In this document: positions 37,514-46,641 of the stretch, piece by piece
Layout of the letters: each line of letters starts with the position of its first letter
Position numbering within the stretch: the stretch's first letter is position 1
Assembly (NCBI RefSeq): GCF_003046185.1
Contig: NZ_PZZL01000010.1
Coordinates: forward strand, 1 to 64,000
Direction of reading: 5' to 3'
Length of the DNA: 64,000 nucleotides
Source: Phreatobacter oligotrophus
GTDB taxonomy: Bacteria > Pseudomonadota > Alphaproteobacteria > Rhizobiales > Phreatobacteraceae
Notes under the pieces: model-generated
Databases searched by the model: none
Told to the model about the DNA's origin: nothing
What the model saw: the letters and a program-made list of their open reading frames with translations, nothing else
Translations under genes and position numbers: made by a program

Positions 37514-39145
37514 ATGCGACCGCCCCACGTTTCCCTCATGGCCCTCCTCGCGGCCATCATGGCCCCGTCGGGCCTCGCCCATGGCGCTCCCGCCGATGCG
37601 CGAGGGCAGGCGGCCTGCCCGAGCGGTGGGGACCCCTACCAGACCTATGGCTGCCTCGCCCCCTATCTCGGCGACAACGTCGTTGAACGCTTCTTCCGCT
37701 ACCACAAGCTGGTATGGGGTCGCGACAGCGCCCCTTCCGACCCCAATGCGCCCCCTGCGCGCCGGCAGATCTGGCCAGCGACGCCGCACTCCACGCCGCC
37801 CATGCCGTTCACCGAATGGCCCTATGGCGGCGCGACCTCGATCGGTGTGACGCGGCCCAATTCCGTCGACAGTCCGTTCATGAACGCCATCGCCAACACA
37901 CCGGTCGGCCGCGCCCTGCGGGACAGCCACATCCAGATCTATGGCTGGCTGAATGTCGGCGGCAACGTCAGCTCCAACAGTGTGCGCGGCGGCAACGCGC
38001 CAGCAGCCTATCTCTACAATCCCAACACGGTGCAGCTCGACCAGGCCGTGGTCTATATCGAGCGCCTGCCCGACACGGTGCAGAAGGACCGGATCGACTG
38101 GGGGTTCCGGATCGCGCCGATTTTCGGCACCAACTACCGCTACACCAGCGCCTACGGCCTGTTCAGCGGCCAGCTGCTCCAGCGCAACAACAATTACGGC
38201 TATGACATTCCCATGGCCTATGGCGAGCTGTTCATCCCGCAGATTGCCGAAGGCCTGCTGATCCGTTTCGGTCGTTACATCTCACTGCCAGACATCGAGG
38301 CGCAGCTGGCACCGAACAACTACATGTACTCGCATTCGATGACGTACACGTTCGACAACTACACGAATACGGGGATCAACGGCACGCTGGCGCTCACCCG
38401 CAACTGGTTCGTGCAGCTCGGGCTGTCGGTTGGCACCGACACCATGCCGTGGAACATGGGCCAGCGGGTGTTCAATCCCTTCCCCAACGCGCTCTATCCG
38501 GGGCCGACCTTCAAGAAGGATCCAGGCGCCCAGCCGAGCGTGACGGCAGGGGTCCGCTGGACCAGCGATTCCGGCAATGACAGCGTCTATGCCGTCGCCA
38601 ACGGCATCAATGGCGGCCAGTGGGGCTACAACAACCTGCAATGGTTCGGCCTGACCTACTATCACAAGTTCAACGCCGAATGGCACATCGCCTTCGAGAC
38701 CTATCGGATGTACCAGCGGGGCGTCGCCAATGCGAACAACCCGGCCATGGTGGCGGCCTATCTGGCCGGCGGCATGCCGCAGTCCCAGCCCTTCAACGCG
38801 CCCGGCATGGCCTTCTGCGCCACCGCGACGCAACTGTCCTGCAACGCCTCGGTCCAGACCTACCTCGCCTATGTGAACTACCGTCCCTCGACGATGGACA
38901 ATGTCACGCTGCGGCTGGAATTCTTCGACGACCGGCAGGGCCAGCGGACAGGCGTGAAGTCGCGCTATGTCAATACCGGCCTCGGCTGGCAGCACTGGTT
39001 CTCGCCGCAGTTGGAGATCCGGCCGGAGGTGGCTGTCTACTGGTCACTCGACGGCCGCGCCCTCAACGGCAATGGGAATCTCGGCATCGCGCCGACCCGC
39101 AGCCGGGCCATCATCGGATCGATGGACATGATCCTGCACTTCTGA
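37514..39145 (+). CDS. Outer-membrane porin, Bbp2/beta-barrel porin-2-like
   Basis: A 543-residue outer-membrane protein. It has a signal peptide (MALLAAIMAPSGLAHGA), then a long beta-barrel rich in alternating aromatic residues, with IQIYGWLNVGGNVSSNS, IDWGFRIAPIFGTNYRYT, LLIRFGRYISLPDIEAQLAP and FGLTYYHKFNAEWHIAFETY, and ends SMDMILHF, a C-terminal phenylalanine as required for BAM insertion. The pattern matches the PF07642-type porin family of Proteobacteria. GC content is a little lower here than in neighbours. The frame is open from an upstream ATG at 37442, which would precede the signal peptide by 24 residues. Solute unknown. Confidence 0.85.
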   Translation: MRPPHVSLMALLAAIMAPSGLAHGAPADARGQAACPSGGDPYQTYGCLAPYLGDNVVERFFRYHKLVWGRDSAPSDPNAPPARRQIWPATPHSTPPMPFTEWPYGGATSIGVTRPNSVDSPFMNAIANTPVGRALRDSHIQIYGWLNVGGNVSSNSVRGGNAPAAYLYNPNTVQLDQAVVYIERLPDTVQKDRIDWGFRIAPIFGTNYRYTSAYGLFSGQLLQRNNNYGYDIPMAYGELFIPQIAEGLLIRFGRYISLPDIEAQLAPNNYMYSHSMTYTFDNYTNTGINGTLALTRNWFVQLGLSVGTDTMPWNMGQRVFNPFPNALYPGPTFKKDPGAQPSVTAGVRWTSDSGNDSVYAVANGINGGQWGYNNLQWFGLTYYHKFNAEWHIAFETYRMYQRGVANANNPAMVAAYLAGGMPQSQPFNAPGMAFCATATQLSCNASVQTYLAYVNYRPSTMDNVTLRLEFFDDRQGQRTGVKSRYVNTGLGWQHWFSPQLEIRPEVAVYWSLDGRALNGNGNLGIAPTRSRAIIGSMDMILHF

Positions 39146-39176
39146 CCAGCGCCGAGCCCGGCTCTCCGCGATCATC

Positions 39177-39899
39177 CTAACCGGCTTCGGAGCGAAGGGT
39201 GTCCGCATTGGCCGGGTCGGCCGCCGCGGTCCAGGCGCGGAAGGCCGAGAGCCCCGGCGGCGTGACGGCCAGGGCCCGGCTCTCCGGCACGCGCCGCAGC
39301 CAGTGGCGCGCGATCGCATGGTCGAGGATCGCCCGGCCGAGGGCGCCCGCGAGATGCGGCCGGCGCTCGCTCCAGTCGAGGCAGGCGCGGCAGAGCGGCC
39401 GGCGCGATGAGGCAGCCGCGGCGAGGTCGATGCCCTCGGCGGCGAAGAAGGCGCGGCCGCGGGTCGTGAGGACCGGACTGCCACCGGCCGCGTCGAGACG
39501 GCCATCGGCAAGGAGCGCATCGTAGAGCCGGACGCCCCATTCGCCCGCGAGATGGTCGTAGCAGACGCGGGCGGTGCGGAGCGCCGGATCGCGGGGGCCG
39601 GGACGGGTGCGCAGGCGGCCGTCGCGGGCGGAGAGGCCCATCAGTCCCTCCAGCACGGCGGCGACCTCCGGCCCGGCGAGGCGCACATAGCGGTGGCGGC
39701 CCTGTGCCTCCACCAGCACCAGCCCGGCCTCGCGCAGGCGGGCGAGATGGCCGCTGGCGGTGGGGGCGGCGATGCCGGCCTCGCGGGCGAGTTCGCCGGC
39801 GGTCAGCGCCCGGCCGCTCATCAGCGCGGCGAGCATGTTGGCGCGGGCGGGATCGCCGATCAGCGCCGCGACGCTGGCGATGGACGGGCCTTCCTTCAT
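39177..39899 (-). CDS. ArsR-family winged-helix regulator
   Basis: A 240-residue regulator. The N-terminal 85 residues form an ArsR-type HTH: IASVAALIGDPARANMLAAL, then LTAGELAREAGIAAPTASGH and LARLREAGLVLVEAQGRHRY. The C-terminal 150 residues are unusual for ArsR and contain C-R-A-C (PLCRACLDWSERRPHL), seen in a larger ArsR subgroup of Proteobacteria with a ligand or metal-binding domain. It diverges from a TauE/SafE permease gene 140 bases away, its likely target. Alternative start at 39914. Confidence 0.85.
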   Translation of the reverse strand: MKEGPSIASVAALIGDPARANMLAALMSGRALTAGELAREAGIAAPTASGHLARLREAGLVLVEAQGRHRYVRLAGPEVAAVLEGLMGLSARDGRLRTRPGPRDPALRTARVCYDHLAGEWGVRLYDALLADGRLDAAGGSPVLTTRGRAFFAAEGIDLAAAASSRRPLCRACLDWSERRPHLAGALGRAILDHAIARHWLRRVPESRALAVTPPGLSAFRAWTAAADPANADTLRSEAG

Positions 39900-40039
39900 C
39901 GCTGGCTGCCTCATGAGGGAGTGCGGGATCGACGGGCTTGAGACTATACCGGATGGCGCGGCGATGCTTCGGCCGGGGCCGAACCGTCGTCCGGCCGGCC
40001 GGGGCCAGTCTGGCGGCACGTGCCACCCCCGGAGGTTCC

Positions 40040-40774
40040 ATGGTCACCCTCGTCGCCGCCGCCATCGTCTTCGTCATCGCCGGCTTCGTGAAGGGCGTGA
40101 TCGGGCTGGGGCTGCCGACCATCGCGGTGGGTCTCCTGAGCCTCGTCGTGCCGCCGGCCCAGGCCGCGGCGTGGATGCTGGTGCCCTCGCTGTTGACCAA
40201 TGTCTGGCAGGTGGCGGCCGGGCCGAACCTCTGGCCGCTGACGCGCCGCCTCGGCACCCTGCTGGCCGGCATCGCCATCGGTACCTGGGCGGGCGGCGGC
40301 ATCATCGCCGGGGCCTCGGCGGGGATCGCGTCGGCGGCGCTCGGCGTCACGCTGATGCTCTATGCCGGGCTCGGGCTGTCGCCGCTGCGGCCGAGGGTGC
40401 CGGCCGGGGCGGAGCCCTGGCTGTCGCCGGTGGTCGGGCTGCTGACGGGCGTCGTCTCGGCGGGCACGGGCATCTTCGTCATGCCCTCGGTGCCCTATCT
40501 GCAGGCGCTGGGGCTGGAGAAGGACGACCTCGTCCAGGCGCTGGGCATCACCTTCCTGGTGGCGACGGTGGCGCTCGGCTTCGGGCTGTTCAGCCAGGGG
40601 GTTCTGGCGGGCGGCACGGCGCTCACCTCGCTCGCCATGCTGGCCCCGGCGCTGGTCGGCATGTGGCTCGGCCAGGTGGTGCGCTCGCGGATCAGCGCGG
40701 CGGCGTTCCGGACCTGGTTCATGATCGGGCTCCTCGTGCTCGGCGCGCATCTGGCGCTGAAGCCGCTGATGTGA
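40040..40774 (+). CDS. TauE/SafE-family anion permease
   Basis: A 244-residue membrane protein with about eight helices of the TauE/SafE (DUF81) family, which exports sulfite, sulfoacetate or related organic anions. Seen: VIAGFVKGVIGLGLPTIAVG in the first repeat and LLTGVVSAGTGIFVMPSVPYL in the second, both family signatures. GGAGG lies 5 bases before the ATG. Divergent from an ArsR-type regulator; the pair likely forms a regulated efflux unit. A second family member lies at 43698. Confidence 0.88.
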   Translation: MVTLVAAAIVFVIAGFVKGVIGLGLPTIAVGLLSLVVPPAQAAAWMLVPSLLTNVWQVAAGPNLWPLTRRLGTLLAGIAIGTWAGGGIIAGASAGIASAALGVTLMLYAGLGLSPLRPRVPAGAEPWLSPVVGLLTGVVSAGTGIFVMPSVPYLQALGLEKDDLVQALGITFLVATVALGFGLFSQGVLAGGTALTSLAMLAPALVGMWLGQVVRSRISAAAFRTWFMIGLLVLGAHLALKPLM

Positions 40775-40824
40775 GGGGGTAGGAGGGCCGGGGCGCTCGC
40801 CACGTGAGGCGCGCGAACCTCAGC

Positions 40825-40917
40825 CCGTCATGGCCGGGCTTGTCCCGGCCATCCACGACTTGACCACCGTGCTTGAGGACATTCGTGGATGCCCGCCACA
40901 GGGGCGGGCATGACGGT
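40825..40917. repeat. Family A inverted intergenic repeat, paired copies
   Basis: cgtcatggccgggcttgtcc faces cgtggatgcccgccacaggg with gcgggcatgacgg at the end. First part of a roughly 570-base repeat island (40825-41390) filling the gap 40775-41414 between convergent genes; no gene is visible in the gap. Confidence 0.85.
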
Positions 40918-41024
40918 GAGAGGTTCGGGTGCGAACGCCACAAGCGAAGGCCCCACCCGCACCGTCCTCGCGCTGCACTGCCCGTCACCCCAGGGAGCCG
41001 CGCTCCCTGGAAAAGGCACCCCCT

Positions 41025-41152
41025 TCACCTCTCCCCAGTGGGGAGAGGTCGGCCGCAGGCCGGGAGAGGGGGATCAGGCTTATCCGGTGGGGGCTCTCCC
41101 CCTCTCCCGCCTCGCTCGCGCTCGGCGACCTCTCCCCGCTGGGGAGAGGTGA
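41025..41152. repeat. Family B inverted intergenic repeat, paired copies
   Basis: cacctctccccagtggggag (41026-41045) faces gacctctccccgctggggag near 41128-41147, with ggccgggagaggggg and cccctctcccgcctcgctcg as the inner arms. Confidence 0.85.
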
Positions 41153-41216
41153 GGGTCGCGCTGGTCCTGTGATGGGCCGTCGTGTGTATCGACTCCACGA
41201 TTAGGCCTGCACGCCC

Positions 41217-41390
41217 CAAGTGCGTCCTTCGAGGCTCGCCCTCTGGGCTCGCACCTCAGGATGAGGAGCGTAGTGCTTGGCACACCGGGGCGAGATGCAG
41301 GGTCCGATCCGTGCTGCCTGCAAGGCTCCCCCCTCCCTCATCCTGAGGTGCGAGGCCGGAACGGCCGAGCCTCGAAGGACGCACTTGGGT
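41217..41390. repeat. Family C inverted intergenic repeat, paired copies
   Basis: ccaagtgcgtccttcgaggc with gcacctcaggatgag faces ctcatcctgaggtgcgaggc with gcctcgaaggacgcacttgg. The arms are near-perfect inverted copies about 60 bases apart. A second family C pair lies at 46436-46618. Confidence 0.85.
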
Positions 41391-41414
41391 CGTGCCAGGC
41401 ACAGGTCCCCGGCC

Positions 41415-43601
41415 CTAGCCCTCCAGCCATTCCCGCAGCTTGGTGACCCGCGGCTTCATCCGCCCGCCATCGACGGCGATACGCAGCGCCCGCGTCTCGC
41501 CGACCATCACCACCAGCGACCGCCCACGCGTCACAGCCGTGTAGATGAGGTTCCTCGCCAGCATGGCGTAGTGCTGCGTCGTCACCGGGATGACCACCGC
41601 CGGATATTCCGAGCCCTGGCTCTTGTGGATGGTCGTCGCATAGGCCGGCATGAGGTTCTCGAGGTCGCCGAAGGAATAGGAGACCTGCCGGCCATCGAAG
41701 AGCGCGACGAGCTCGCCCTCCTCCTGGTCGATGCGCAGCACCTGGCCGAGATCGCCGTTGAAGACGTCGCGGTCATAGTCGTTGGCGGTCTGCATGACCC
41801 GGTCGCCGGCGGCATAGGTCCAGCCATAGCGCTCGATGGAGCGGCCAGCCGGGGGGTTCAGCACCTTCTGCAGCTCGATGTTGAGGTTGCGGGCGCCGAG
41901 CACGCCCTTGTTCATCGGCGCCAGCACCTGCACGTCGCGCATCGGGTCGAGCCCGAAGCGGCGGGGGATGCGCTCCTTGACCATCTCGATGATCTTGGCG
42001 AGGCCGCTCTCGGGGGTCGAGGCCTCCACCCAGTAGAAGTCGCTCTCGGCGCCGGCCGGCACCGGCTCCGGCATCTCGCCGCGGTTGATGGAGTGGGCGG
42101 TGGAGATGATGCGGCTCGCCTCGGCCTGGCGGAAGACCTCCGTCAGCCGCGCCACCGGCACGAGGCCCGAGGCGATGATGTCGGCGAGCGCCTGGCCCGG
42201 TCCAACGGGGGGCAGCTGGTCGACGTCGCCGACGAGCAGGAGCCCTGAATCGGCCGGCAGCGCCTCGACGAGGGCGAGCATCAGCGGCACGTCGACCATG
42301 GAGGTCTCGTCGACCACCAGCAGGTCGCATTCGAGCAGGTTCTCGCGGCCGCGGGAGAAGGCGCCGAATTCCGGGTCGATCTCGAGCAGGCGGTGGATGG
42401 TCTTGGCCTCCAGCCCCGTCTGCTCGGTCATGCGCTTGGCGGCCCGGCCTGTCGGGGCGACGAGAGTGACCTTCACCTCCTGCCGCGTCAGCAGCTTGAG
42501 GATCGTGTCGAGCAGCGTCGTCTTGCCGACGCCGGGGCCGCCGGTGATCACCGAGACCTTGGCGGAGAGGATGGTGGCCAGCGCCTCGCGCTGCGAGGGG
42601 GCGAGCGCCTTGCCGGTGCGCGCCTCGACGCGCGGCACCTCGGTGTCGAGGTCGATCCTGCCCCAGGGCGGCGAGCCTTTCGACAGGTCGCGCAGCCGCT
42701 CGCCGATGATCTTCTCGGCGCGGTGCAGCTCCTTCAGGAAGAGGTGCGGCTCGCCGCGCAGCGTGTCGGCGACGAGATTGCGGGCGGCGACCTCGGCATC
42801 GGCGGCCTCGGCGACGAGGCGCTCGTCGGCCTCGAGCAGGCGCGCGGCAAGAGCCACGGCCTCCTCGCGCGGCAGGCCGGTATGGCCGTCGTCGCGGGCC
42901 TCCTGCAGCGCATAGGTGATGCCGGCGCGCAGGCGCTCCGGCGCATCGCGGGCAAGGCCCAGCGACACCGCCACCTGGTCGGCGGTGAGGAAGCCGATGC
43001 CCTTGACGTCGCGGGCGAGGCGATAGGGGTCCTGGCGGATGAGGCCGATGGCGTCGGTGCCGAGCGCGCGATAGACCCGCGCCGCCTGGCCGAGGCCAAG
43101 GCCATGCTCCTGGAGGAAGACGCCGAGGTCGCGGACGATGCGGTCCTCGGCCCAGCTCTCGGTGATGCGGCGAATGCGGGCCTCGGTGAGGCCGACGATC
43201 TCCTTGAGGCGGTGCGGCTCGGAATCCAGCACCTCGAAGGTGCGCTTGCCGAAGGCCTGGACGATCTTGTGGGCGGTGGCGATGCCGATGCCCTTGATGG
43301 CGCCCGAGGCAAGATATTTCTCGATGCCGTCCTTGGAGGCGGGCGGGGCGGTGACGAGGCGGGCGGCCTTGAACTGCAGGCCATGGGTGCGGTCGTTCAC
43401 CCAGGAGCCCTCGGCCGTCATCATCTCGCCGGCAGCGACGGCGGCGGTCGTGCCCACCACGGCGATGGGCTGCGGCTTGCCGCGCACGCGCACCTTGAGC
43501 ACGGCAAAGCCGGTGGCGGGGGAGTGGAAGGTCACCCGCTCGATCGTGCCGGTCAGGGTCTCGGCCGGGCTGTCCGGCGACGGGTCGGCGCTCGCGCGCA
43601 T
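41415..43601 (-). CDS. recD2: RecD2-type SF1B DNA helicase
   Basis: A 728-residue ATP-dependent 5'-3' DNA helicase of the RecD2/YrrC group, which works without RecBC and is linked to repair and replication restart. Order: N-terminal OB-like domain (GTIERVTFHSPATGFAVLKV, 18-37), helix-hairpin-helix region (IKGIGIATAHKIVQAFG), then the helicase core with Walker A GGPGVGKTT (354-362), Walker B LLVVDETSMVD, LLLVGDVDQLPPVG (motif III), and C-terminal motifs YATTIHKSQGSEYPAVVIP and YTAVTRGRSLVVMVG. The long N-terminal domain separates it from RecD of RecBCD. Monocistronic. Confidence 0.94.
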   Translation of the reverse strand: MRASADPSPDSPAETLTGTIERVTFHSPATGFAVLKVRVRGKPQPIAVVGTTAAVAAGEMMTAEGSWVNDRTHGLQFKAARLVTAPPASKDGIEKYLASGAIKGIGIATAHKIVQAFGKRTFEVLDSEPHRLKEIVGLTEARIRRITESWAEDRIVRDLGVFLQEHGLGLGQAARVYRALGTDAIGLIRQDPYRLARDVKGIGFLTADQVAVSLGLARDAPERLRAGITYALQEARDDGHTGLPREEAVALAARLLEADERLVAEAADAEVAARNLVADTLRGEPHLFLKELHRAEKIIGERLRDLSKGSPPWGRIDLDTEVPRVEARTGKALAPSQREALATILSAKVSVITGGPGVGKTTLLDTILKLLTRQEVKVTLVAPTGRAAKRMTEQTGLEAKTIHRLLEIDPEFGAFSRGRENLLECDLLVVDETSMVDVPLMLALVEALPADSGLLLVGDVDQLPPVGPGQALADIIASGLVPVARLTEVFRQAEASRIISTAHSINRGEMPEPVPAGAESDFYWVEASTPESGLAKIIEMVKERIPRRFGLDPMRDVQVLAPMNKGVLGARNLNIELQKVLNPPAGRSIERYGWTYAAGDRVMQTANDYDRDVFNGDLGQVLRIDQEEGELVALFDGRQVSYSFGDLENLMPAYATTIHKSQGSEYPAVVIPVTTQHYAMLARNLIYTAVTRGRSLVVMVGETRALRIAVDGGRMKPRVTKLREWLEG

Positions 43602-43697
43602 CGAGGCGAATCGCTCTATGGCTGGTTGAACGGGAGCGGGCGGAGGCTAGACCGCCGGGCCCCCGGCGTCCACGCCGAACCAGCCGGAGGGCCGCCC

Positions 43698-44453
43698 ATG
43701 GCCTTCGCCCTCGCCGATGTCTCCCTCGCGCAGGCCGCGCTCGTCGCCGCCAGCGCCTTCGGCGCCGCCATCATCGGCGGCATGGCCGGCTATGGCACGG
43801 GCCTGCTCATGCCGCTGGTGCTGGTGCCGGTGATCGGGGCGGAGAATGTCGTGCCGGTCATCGCGGTCTCGGCGCTGTTCACCAATGTGAGCCGGCTCGT
43901 CGCCATGCGCGATGCTGTGGACTGGCAGAAGGCGGCGCTGATGCTCCCCCTCGCGCTGCCGCTGGTCATGCTCTCCGCCTATGGCTTCACGCGGCTCGAC
44001 ACGGGCGGCGCGCAGCTCGTCATCGGCCTCATGCTCATGGTGCTGGTGCCGCTCAGGCGCTGGCTCGCCCATGCCGGCTTCCGCCTCGCCGGCTGGCAGC
44101 TCCTTCCCGCCGGCGGCGTCTATGGCTTCGTCACCGGCGCCTCCAGCGGAGCCGGCGTCATCCTCGTCTCCTTCCTCATGGCGGCCGGGCTTGGCGGCAA
44201 GGCGGTGATCGCCACGGATGCCGCCATCTCCATCGTCATCGGCCTCGTCAAGGCCGGGACCTTCGGCTGGAACGATGCGCTGCCTCTCCCCGTCCTCGTC
44301 TTCGCGCTGCTGGTGGGGGTCGCAACCCTGCCCGGCGCCTTCGTCGCCCGCGCCATTCTCGACCGGCTCCCCGTTCGCCTGCACACGCTGATCCTGGAGG
44401 CGGTGATCGTGCTGGGCGGCGCGGTGATCCTCGGGCGGGCCCTGCTGGCCTGA
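43698..44453 (+). CDS. TauE/SafE-family permease (second copy)
   Basis: A 251-residue membrane protein with about eight helices. Seen: AFGAAIIGGMAGYGTGLLMP in the first repeat and YGFVTGASSGAGVILVSFLM in the second, the two TauE/SafE signatures; the second repeat ends FVARAILDRLPVRLHTLILE. CGGAGG lies 8 bases before ATG 43698. It diverges from recD2. Only low similarity to the copy at 40040 is apparent, so this is not a recent duplication. Substrate unknown. Confidence 0.85.
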   Translation: MAFALADVSLAQAALVAASAFGAAIIGGMAGYGTGLLMPLVLVPVIGAENVVPVIAVSALFTNVSRLVAMRDAVDWQKAALMLPLALPLVMLSAYGFTRLDTGGAQLVIGLMLMVLVPLRRWLAHAGFRLAGWQLLPAGGVYGFVTGASSGAGVILVSFLMAAGLGGKAVIATDAAISIVIGLVKAGTFGWNDALPLPVLVFALLVGVATLPGAFVARAILDRLPVRLHTLILEAVIVLGGAVILGRALLA

Positions 44454-44759
44454 CGCCGCCCTGTCGCCTGCCCCCTTGCATTCCCGCGGCAAGCCCCCAT
44501 CTCCGGTCCATCGGCTGACGAGGCCCGCCCGTCCGCCGCATCGCGAGGCTCCGATCCTTCGGAACCACCCCGCAGACGCGGCGTTGACGGGCCAAGGCGG
44601 TTCTCGCAGACCCATGGCCGGCATCGACGATGCCCGCAAAGGTCCGCGCAGCATTTCAGCCCGGACGCGAGATCACCTCATCCAGTCGACCGCGGATGTA
44701 ACGGCGGCAAGAGGGTGGTCCCGCGTCGACAAATTCTGTATGACGCGAACCCTGGCACC

Positions 44760-44809
44760 AAGCGGCCTCGCCGCTTCGCCGGGGTTTTGTGCGCCGGGAG
44801 GGCCGGCGC
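44760..44809 (+). promoter_or_regulatory. Two tandem hairpins in the infA leader
   Basis: First hairpin: aagcggc (44760-44766) with gccgctt (44770-44776). Second: gcgccgg (44791-44797) with ccggcgc (44803-44809), exposing a GAGGG loop that resembles a ribosome-binding sequence, 21 bases before the infA ATG. TTTT lies between them. This could be a translation-control or attenuation leader. The 377-base gap 44454-44830 holds no gene; a possible promoter near 44726-44740 is too uncertain to mark. Confidence 0.45.
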
Positions 44810-44830
44810 TACGACGGAGAAGCCAAGCTG

Positions 44831-45115
44831 ATGGCGAAGGAAGACGTCCTCAATTTCGAAGGCAAGGTCACCGAAGTCATGCCCGACGCCCGGTTCCGGG
44901 TGGAGCTGGACAATGGCCACATGGTCGTCGTCTACACGGCCGGCAAGATGAAGAAGAACCGCATCAAGACGCTGGTCGGCGACCGCGTCACGGTGGAGAT
45001 GACGCCCTACGATCTCGACAAGGGCCGTCTCGTGTTCCGCCACAAGGGCGATGCTCCGCCCCCCGGCCCGCGCCCCGGTGGCGCCCGTCCCGGCGGCCCG
45101 CAGCGCCGTCGCTGA
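44831..45115 (+). CDS. infA: Translation initiation factor IF-1 with basic tail
   Basis: A 94-residue IF-1, which binds the 30S A site during initiation. The OB-fold core (1-72) is complete: [58 protein letters not shown]. It continues beyond the usual 72 residues with a Pro/Gly/Arg tail ([19 protein letters not shown]). Such longer IF-1 forms are common in Hyphomicrobiales, often beside a standard one elsewhere. GGAGAAG lies upstream with longer than usual spacing. Confidence 0.94.
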   Translation: MAKEDVLNFEGKVTEVMPDARFRVELDNGHMVVVYTAGKMKKNRIKTLVGDRVTVEMTPYDLDKGRLVFRHKGDAPPPGPRPGGARPGGPQRRR

Positions 45116-45210
45116 TCGCTCCGCGCGGGGTCGTCCCGCGCGCCTGACCGGCCTGCCCCTCACGGGCGGGTCGCGACGTCTTGTCGTCGCCGCGCCGACA
45201 CGGGTCCGTC

Positions 45211-46110
45211 ATGCCCTCCTCGCCCGTGCCCGTCTCCCTCTCGTCCCGCGCCGCCACGGCGGCGGGGTTCGGCGCCATCGGCCTGTGGGGCCTGCTCGCC
45301 CTCTTCACCGCCGCCTCCGGCACTGTGCCGCCCTTCCAGCTCACCGCCATGACCTTCGCCATCGGCGGGGCGATCGGCCTCGCCGTGGTGGCCTTCCGGC
45401 CCGGCGGCATCGCACTCCTCGCCCAGCCGCCGAAGGTCTGGCTGCATGGCGTCACCGGGCTCTTCGGCTATCACGCGCTGTATTTCACGGCCTTGCGCTT
45501 CGCCCCTGCGGCGGAGGCGAACCTCCTCAACTATCTCTGGCCGCTGCTCATCGTCGTGTTCTCGGCGCTGCTGCCGGGCCACCGCCTTCAGCGCCATCAC
45601 GTCATCGGCGCCCTGCTGGGGCTCGCCGGAACGGTGCTGCTCATCGCCGGACGCGGCGGGCTCGGCGGGAGCGTGTCCGGCACGGCCGCCATCGGCTATG
45701 CGGCGGCGCTCGGCTGCGCGGTCACCTGGGCGGCCTACTCCGTGACGGCGCGGCTGCTGCCCGACGTGCCGACCGAGGCGGTCGCTGGCTTCTGCCTCGC
45801 CACGGCCGTGCTGGCGCTCGGATGCCATCTCGCGGTCGAGACGACGGTGTGGCCGTCATCCGCGGGTGAGTGGCTCGCCATCCTGGCGCTGGGGCTCGGG
45901 CCGGTGGGCGCGGCCTTCTATCTCTGGGACCGCGGCATGAAGCGCGGCGACATCCAGGTGCTGGGGGCGGCGAGCTATGCCGCGCCGGTCATCTCGACAC
46001 TGGCGCTGGTCGCCTTCGGCCATGCCGCGGCGAGCCTGTCGCTGGGGCTCGCGGTGGCGCTGATCGTGGTGGGGTCGGTGGTCGCGGCGAAGGAGATGTT
46101 GCGGCGGTAG
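45211..46110 (+). CDS. EamA/DMT-family transporter
   Basis: A 299-residue membrane protein with ten predicted helices. Seen: FGAIGLWGLLALFTAASGTV, then HGVTGLFGYHALYFTALRFA and AEANLLNYLWPLLIVVFSAL, which is close to the YddG/aromatic amino acid exporter branch, and YLWDRGMKRGDIQVLGAASY in the second repeat. The frame extends upstream to a TTG at 45181; ATG 45211 is preferred. An aromatic amino acid export role is possible by resemblance only. It faces a repeat island. Confidence 0.85.
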   Translation: MPSSPVPVSLSSRAATAAGFGAIGLWGLLALFTAASGTVPPFQLTAMTFAIGGAIGLAVVAFRPGGIALLAQPPKVWLHGVTGLFGYHALYFTALRFAPAAEANLLNYLWPLLIVVFSALLPGHRLQRHHVIGALLGLAGTVLLIAGRGGLGGSVSGTAAIGYAAALGCAVTWAAYSVTARLLPDVPTEAVAGFCLATAVLALGCHLAVETTVWPSSAGEWLAILALGLGPVGAAFYLWDRGMKRGDIQVLGAASYAAPVISTLALVAFGHAAASLSLGLAVALIVVGSVVAAKEMLRR

Positions 46111-46152
46111 GACTGGACTTCAAGGCGCTGAGGACTTTGCGCCCGAACCTCC

Positions 46153-46192
46153 CCCGTCATGCCCGGGCTTATCCCGGGCATCCACGACTTCC
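46153..46192. repeat. Family A intergenic repeat, single half
   Basis: cccgtcatgcccgggcttat with cccgggcatccacgactt; only one orientation is present here, unlike the paired copies elsewhere. First part of the island that fills the gap 46111-46641 between convergent genes; no gene is visible in it. Confidence 0.8.
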
Positions 46193-46215
46193 CTCGCTGA
46201 CTGCGCCTCAGGACG

Positions 46216-46368
46216 CCCCTCACCCTTCCCTCTCCCCGCATGCGGGGAGAGGGGGCAAAAGCGTGGCGCGGATATCTCTACGGCCATCGACCTGCACGCC
46301 GGTATGCATCAGGCGCGAGGTCGCGATAACCCTCTCCCCGCATGCGGGGAGAGGGAAGGGTGAGGGGC
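46216..46368. repeat. Family B inverted intergenic repeat, paired copies
   Basis: cctcacccttccctctcccc with gcatgcggggagaggggg faces ccctctccccgcatgcgggg with agagggaagggtgagg. In this pair the palindrome centre is GCATGC rather than GCCGGC, a sub-type distinct from the other islands. Confidence 0.85.
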
Positions 46369-46435
46369 CAGCTACGGCGGGGCTGGGCGGGCATGACGCG
46401 ACAACGTCAGCGAAAGCGAGGCGACCTGCATCGCG

Positions 46436-46618
46436 CAAGTGCGTCCTTCGAGGCTCGGTCGCTGGGCTCCCTCGCACCTCAGGATGAGGGCGGGTGGTGC
46501 GCTGCAGAGTGGCCGCATGGAACTGGAGCAGCGCTCTTCGGCAGACCCGGATGCAACGCTCAACCTCCCTCATCCTGAGGTGCGAGCCTGAAAGGCGAGC
46601 CTCGAAGGACGCACTTGC
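46436..46618. repeat. Family C inverted intergenic repeat, paired copies
   Basis: gcaagtgcgtccttcgaggc with cgcacctcaggatgag faces ctcatcctgaggtgcgagcc with gcctcgaaggacgcacttgc, about 70 bases apart. Confidence 0.85.
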
Positions 46619-46641
46619 GCGGTGAAAGGCGCCTCGCCCCC

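Noticed and set aside
40873-41283. Several short open frames in the repeat islands (also at 1179-1443 and 46220-46645)
   Set aside because: They translate palindromic repeats in many frames with no ribosome-binding site and no family resemblance.
40825-41390. CRISPR array in the repeat-rich gap
   Set aside because: Copies are inverted pairs with variable spacing and no regular repeat-spacer units; no cas genes nearby.
44454-44830. tRNA or other stable RNA gene in the gap before infA
   Set aside because: No cloverleaf or conserved T-loop found; only the two hairpins of the infA leader are visible.
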